Positions 12,349 through 14,422 of a stretch of 14,422 nt of DNA are shown in pieces. A model generated the notes under the pieces. The model ran no database searches and was not told where the DNA came from. It saw only the letters and a program-made list of their open reading frames with translations. The DNA comes from Bacteroidia bacterium (GTDB lineage Bacteria; Bacteroidota; Bacteroidia; Flavobacteriales; Flavobacteriaceae), in NCBI GenBank assembly GCA_030431085.1, contig JAUIJW010000033.1, forward strand, positions 1 through 14,422. Direction: 5' to 3'. Made by a program: the position numbers and the translations under genes. Each line of letters opens with the position of its first letter. The stretch's first letter is position 1.

Positions 12349-14202
12349 TTAAAATTTAATATTAATAAATGTTTGAAAATTTATACCAGGCATAGGTCTA
12401 TAATCTACACTTTCGTAATCTGTATTGGTGATGTTATTTATTTTAACCCCCACCCTATATGGTTTATTTTTAAAAATTTGATAACTAGAAACGATATTGC
12501 CCAGGTAATACGGCGATACTACTTCATCCGGATTATTTGTTGAGTAAATAAAAACCTTACCATTATATATGTTTTGTAAGTTTATGTTTAAGCGTTTAAA
12601 TGTATAACTCACTTGTGCCGTAACTTTATGGTAAGGCACATAAATTAACTGTTTATCTGTTTCTAAATTTTTAGAGTTTGTATAAGCATACACACTCTCA
12701 AAACTTATTTGATGATCACCAATAGTACGATGCCATTCTATATAAGTTTCTATCCCAACAGATTGTACGGCATTGGTATTTACCGGAGACCAAAGACCTG
12801 TACCGTTGGGCAACCAACGAATCATGTCGTTTATTTTAATATAGTAACCTGTTAAATTAAATCGCCAATTGTTTACTCTAAAAATATTGCCTATTTCGAA
12901 TTGGTTGGCCGTTTCTGGCCTTAAACTTAGATTACCTGAATCTGGCCAATACAAGTCGTTAAATGTTGGAATTCTATAATTTTTTGAAAGATTAAATTTT
13001 AAAGTATACCAATTAAAAATATCATAATCTGCTCCAACGGTAAATAATAGCGGACTATTATAATCATTACTCATCTCTGCACTCAAACCTGCTTGAACCT
13101 TTAATTTGTTAAGATTTCTGTGCTTAATAAACAATTTTCCTTTAGCGATATAAAGGGTTGGCTCATCAAAATTAGAACCACTACCTTTAACATATCTGTA
13201 ATCAATCTCTGAGGACAGGCTGGTTTTAGTACTCCATTGATAATTTAAATTGTACTTAGCAATATAACTCTTTGCTTTACCATAAGTGTTATTTATATCA
13301 TTAGTTAAATTAGGAAAGTATTGATAATACTCGTCTAAATAAGCCAATCGAGTAAAAGCATTAAATTTATCCCAGTGATGCTCCCATACCAATTGAGATT
13401 TAAAGTTTTTATTCTGGTATTTTGTTTTGGTTTGAGTAGGTTCTATAATTGAAAAATGACGCTCACCATTAAAAAAATCAGAATAAAAATAAATTTTGTG
13501 TTGGTTGTTAAACCTATAGCCAGCATTTATAAAAAAATTATAATTGTAAAATTGACCATTTTCGTTGTAGCGATCGTTATAAGATAAATACTTATAATCA
13601 TTATCCGAATCTAAATAACTACCCCCTACATTGAATAAAACGTTGGCATTAGATATATTAGATTTAAATTGAATGTTTTTTGTGTTAAAACTACCATAGG
13701 AAGCAAATAATTGATGTACTGAAGATTCTCCAAACTTAAGATTGTTTTGCAAGGCCACCACCCCACCAATGGCCCCACTACCATATTGCATACTACCACC
13801 TCCACTACGCACCACAACATCATCAAATTGATTGGTACTTGTAGTATTAAAATCAACCTGACCTAAAAATTGAGAATTGATATTAATGCCATTCCAAACT
13901 ACGGCTGTTTGTTGAGCAGTGGTACCTCTAAAAGAAGGCGACGATACCATACCCAAACCATTCTCTTTAAAATAAATTGGGGTTTTAAAATTTAAAACAT
14001 CTGTAAGTTGTGGTCGGAATTGCAATATTGTCTCTGCAGAAATTCTATGAACCGTTTGCCCTACAGACACCTCTTCAATTTTTGGCACCTGTAACTCAAC
14101 GCTATCTAATACATAAGTAGGCGTTTGAGCCTTTAAACGAAGCATAAAGGCGAATACAAAAAGTAACGTCAAAACATATTGACACTGACTAAAGTTTTTC
14201 AT
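12349..14202 (-). CDS. btuB: BtuB-like TonB-dependent vitamin B12 outer membrane receptor
   Basis: This 617-residue receptor imports cobalamin across the outer membrane using TonB energy. Residues 1-24 are a signal peptide (core VLTLLFVFAFML, cleavage near KA-Q26). The plug covers about 43-152, with LTDVLNFKTPIYFKENG, SPSFRGTTAQQTAVVWNG (88-105, the usual plug 'RG..' segment) and the closing VVVRSGGGSMQYGSGAIGG (129-147). The remaining ~465 residues alternate aromatic-rich strands and Asn/Tyr loops (e.g. SKNYRIPTFNDLYW) and end in FQTFINIKF with a terminal Phe. Length matches BtuB and is shorter than SusC-type receptors; the N-terminal carboxypeptidase-like domain of SusC is absent. A probable TonB box is EEVSV (43-47). 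The cobalamin riboswitch immediately upstream fixes the substrate with good confidence. The ABC uptake genes (btuFCD) are not in this window. Confidence 0.93.
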   Translation of the reverse strand: MKNFSQCQYVLTLLFVFAFMLRLKAQTPTYVLDSVELQVPKIEEVSVGQTVHRISAETILQFRPQLTDVLNFKTPIYFKENGLGMVSSPSFRGTTAQQTAVVWNGININSQFLGQVDFNTTSTNQFDDVVVRSGGGSMQYGSGAIGGVVALQNNLKFGESSVHQLFASYGSFNTKNIQFKSNISNANVLFNVGGSYLDSDNDYKYLSYNDRYNENGQFYNYNFFINAGYRFNNQHKIYFYSDFFNGERHFSIIEPTQTKTKYQNKNFKSQLVWEHHWDKFNAFTRLAYLDEYYQYFPNLTNDINNTYGKAKSYIAKYNLNYQWSTKTSLSSEIDYRYVKGSGSNFDEPTLYIAKGKLFIKHRNLNKLKVQAGLSAEMSNDYNSPLLFTVGADYDIFNWYTLKFNLSKNYRIPTFNDLYWPDSGNLSLRPETANQFEIGNIFRVNNWRFNLTGYYIKINDMIRWLPNGTGLWSPVNTNAVQSVGIETYIEWHRTIGDHQISFESVYAYTNSKNLETDKQLIYVPYHKVTAQVSYTFKRLNINLQNIYNGKVFIYSTNNPDEVVSPYYLGNIVSSYQIFKNKPYRVGVKINNITNTDYESVDYRPMPGINFQTFINIKF

Positions 14203-14203
14203 C

Positions 14204-14216
14204 CGAAAACTATTCG
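14204..14216 (-). promoter_or_regulatory. Small hairpin next to the btuB start codon (possible riboswitch expression platform)
   Basis: On the transcript CGAA pairs with UUCG around a UAGUU loop, ending two bases before the ATG. It lies between the B12 box and the start codon, where translational riboswitches place their regulatory stem. No U-tract follows, so termination is unlikely. The stem is short and the assignment tentative. Confidence 0.35.
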
Positions 14217-14230
14217 TTATTTAATACTTT

Positions 14231-14414
14231 GGCAGGTTTCCTGACTTTCTCTTAATTTGTAGCCTTCCCATAAAACACAGTGGCTATAGTTACAAAAAAT
14301 CTTCAATTGAAGACGAGTTTACAGTTGCGGTGACAGCTCTTGTTTTTCACAAGATTCCCTTTTAAACTATCGGCATTTTTAGCCGACCAAAATCTGCTTC
14401 AAAAATAACCTTTT
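14231..14414 (-). promoter_or_regulatory. Cobalamin (vitamin B12) riboswitch aptamer
   Basis: On the minus strand the conserved blocks occur in the right order: AAAGGTT at the 5' edge (about 14414-14408), AAAAGGGAA, then AAGAGCTGTCACCGCAACTGTAA, GCCACTG with GGGAAGGC as the P6 arm, and the B12 box AGTCAGGAAACCTGCC (14231-14246). It belongs to the Rfam RF00174 type. It lies 28 bases upstream of the btuB ATG; no terminator hairpin with a U-tract lies in between, so control is more likely at translation initiation. B12 binding should lower btuB and btuG expression. The promoter lies beyond the window edge. Confidence 0.93.
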
Positions 14415-14422
14415 TACTTGGT

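Noticed and set aside
13626..13856. A 76-codon minus-strand frame inside the btuB gene
   Set aside because: It lies in a different frame within the plug and first barrel strands of the receptor and has no independent support.

Overview
This 14.4-kb window looks like a chromosomal segment of a marine-type member of the Flavobacteriaceae (phylum Bacteroidota). The support is mixed. Most genes are AT-rich. Several upstream regions carry matches to the Bacteroidota -7 promoter element TAnnTTTG. Two lipoproteins have acidic residues just after the lipid-anchored cysteine, and there is a BtuB/BtuG-type vitamin B12 uptake pair. The genus cannot be fixed from the sequence alone. No gene-free stretch exceeds 300 bases, and I saw no tRNA, rRNA, CRISPR array or insertion sequence.

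Left part (1-5864). The window opens inside a TolC-like outer-membrane efflux gene (+), which meets tail-to-tail, three bases apart, a minus-strand pair made of an exported PepX/CocE-type serine peptidase and a GNAT acetyltransferase. A divergent plus-strand run of three tightly packed genes follows: a DUF2520 Rossmann-fold protein, the Kdo-8-phosphate phosphatase KdsC, and a YihY/BrkB membrane protein. A shared bidirectional terminator separates this run from a small secreted beta-barrel-like protein on the minus strand.

Middle part (6051-11081, all minus). Three envelope genes lie in a row: a BamA/D15-like outer-membrane barrel without POTRA domains, a DUF1254/DUF1214 lipoprotein, and a large one-cysteine arylsulfatase with a C-terminal LamG-like region. 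The sulfatase is clearly richer in G+C than its surroundings. Its natural lipoprotein start (ATG at 8412) is put out of frame by a run of eight A on the coding strand; seven A would restore a complete signal peptide. This is either a sequence error, phase variation or slippage, or a real lesion. Two tandem terminators separate the DUF1254 gene from the sulfatase, so these three genes are probably separate transcription units.

Right part (11317-14422, all minus). A cobalamin riboswitch lies directly upstream of a BtuB-like TonB-dependent receptor, followed three bases later by a BtuG-like DUF5074/YncE beta-propeller lipoprotein. This forms a compact B12-capture operon: the surface lipoprotein would bind cobalamin and hand it to the receptor, with expression shut down when B12 is plentiful.
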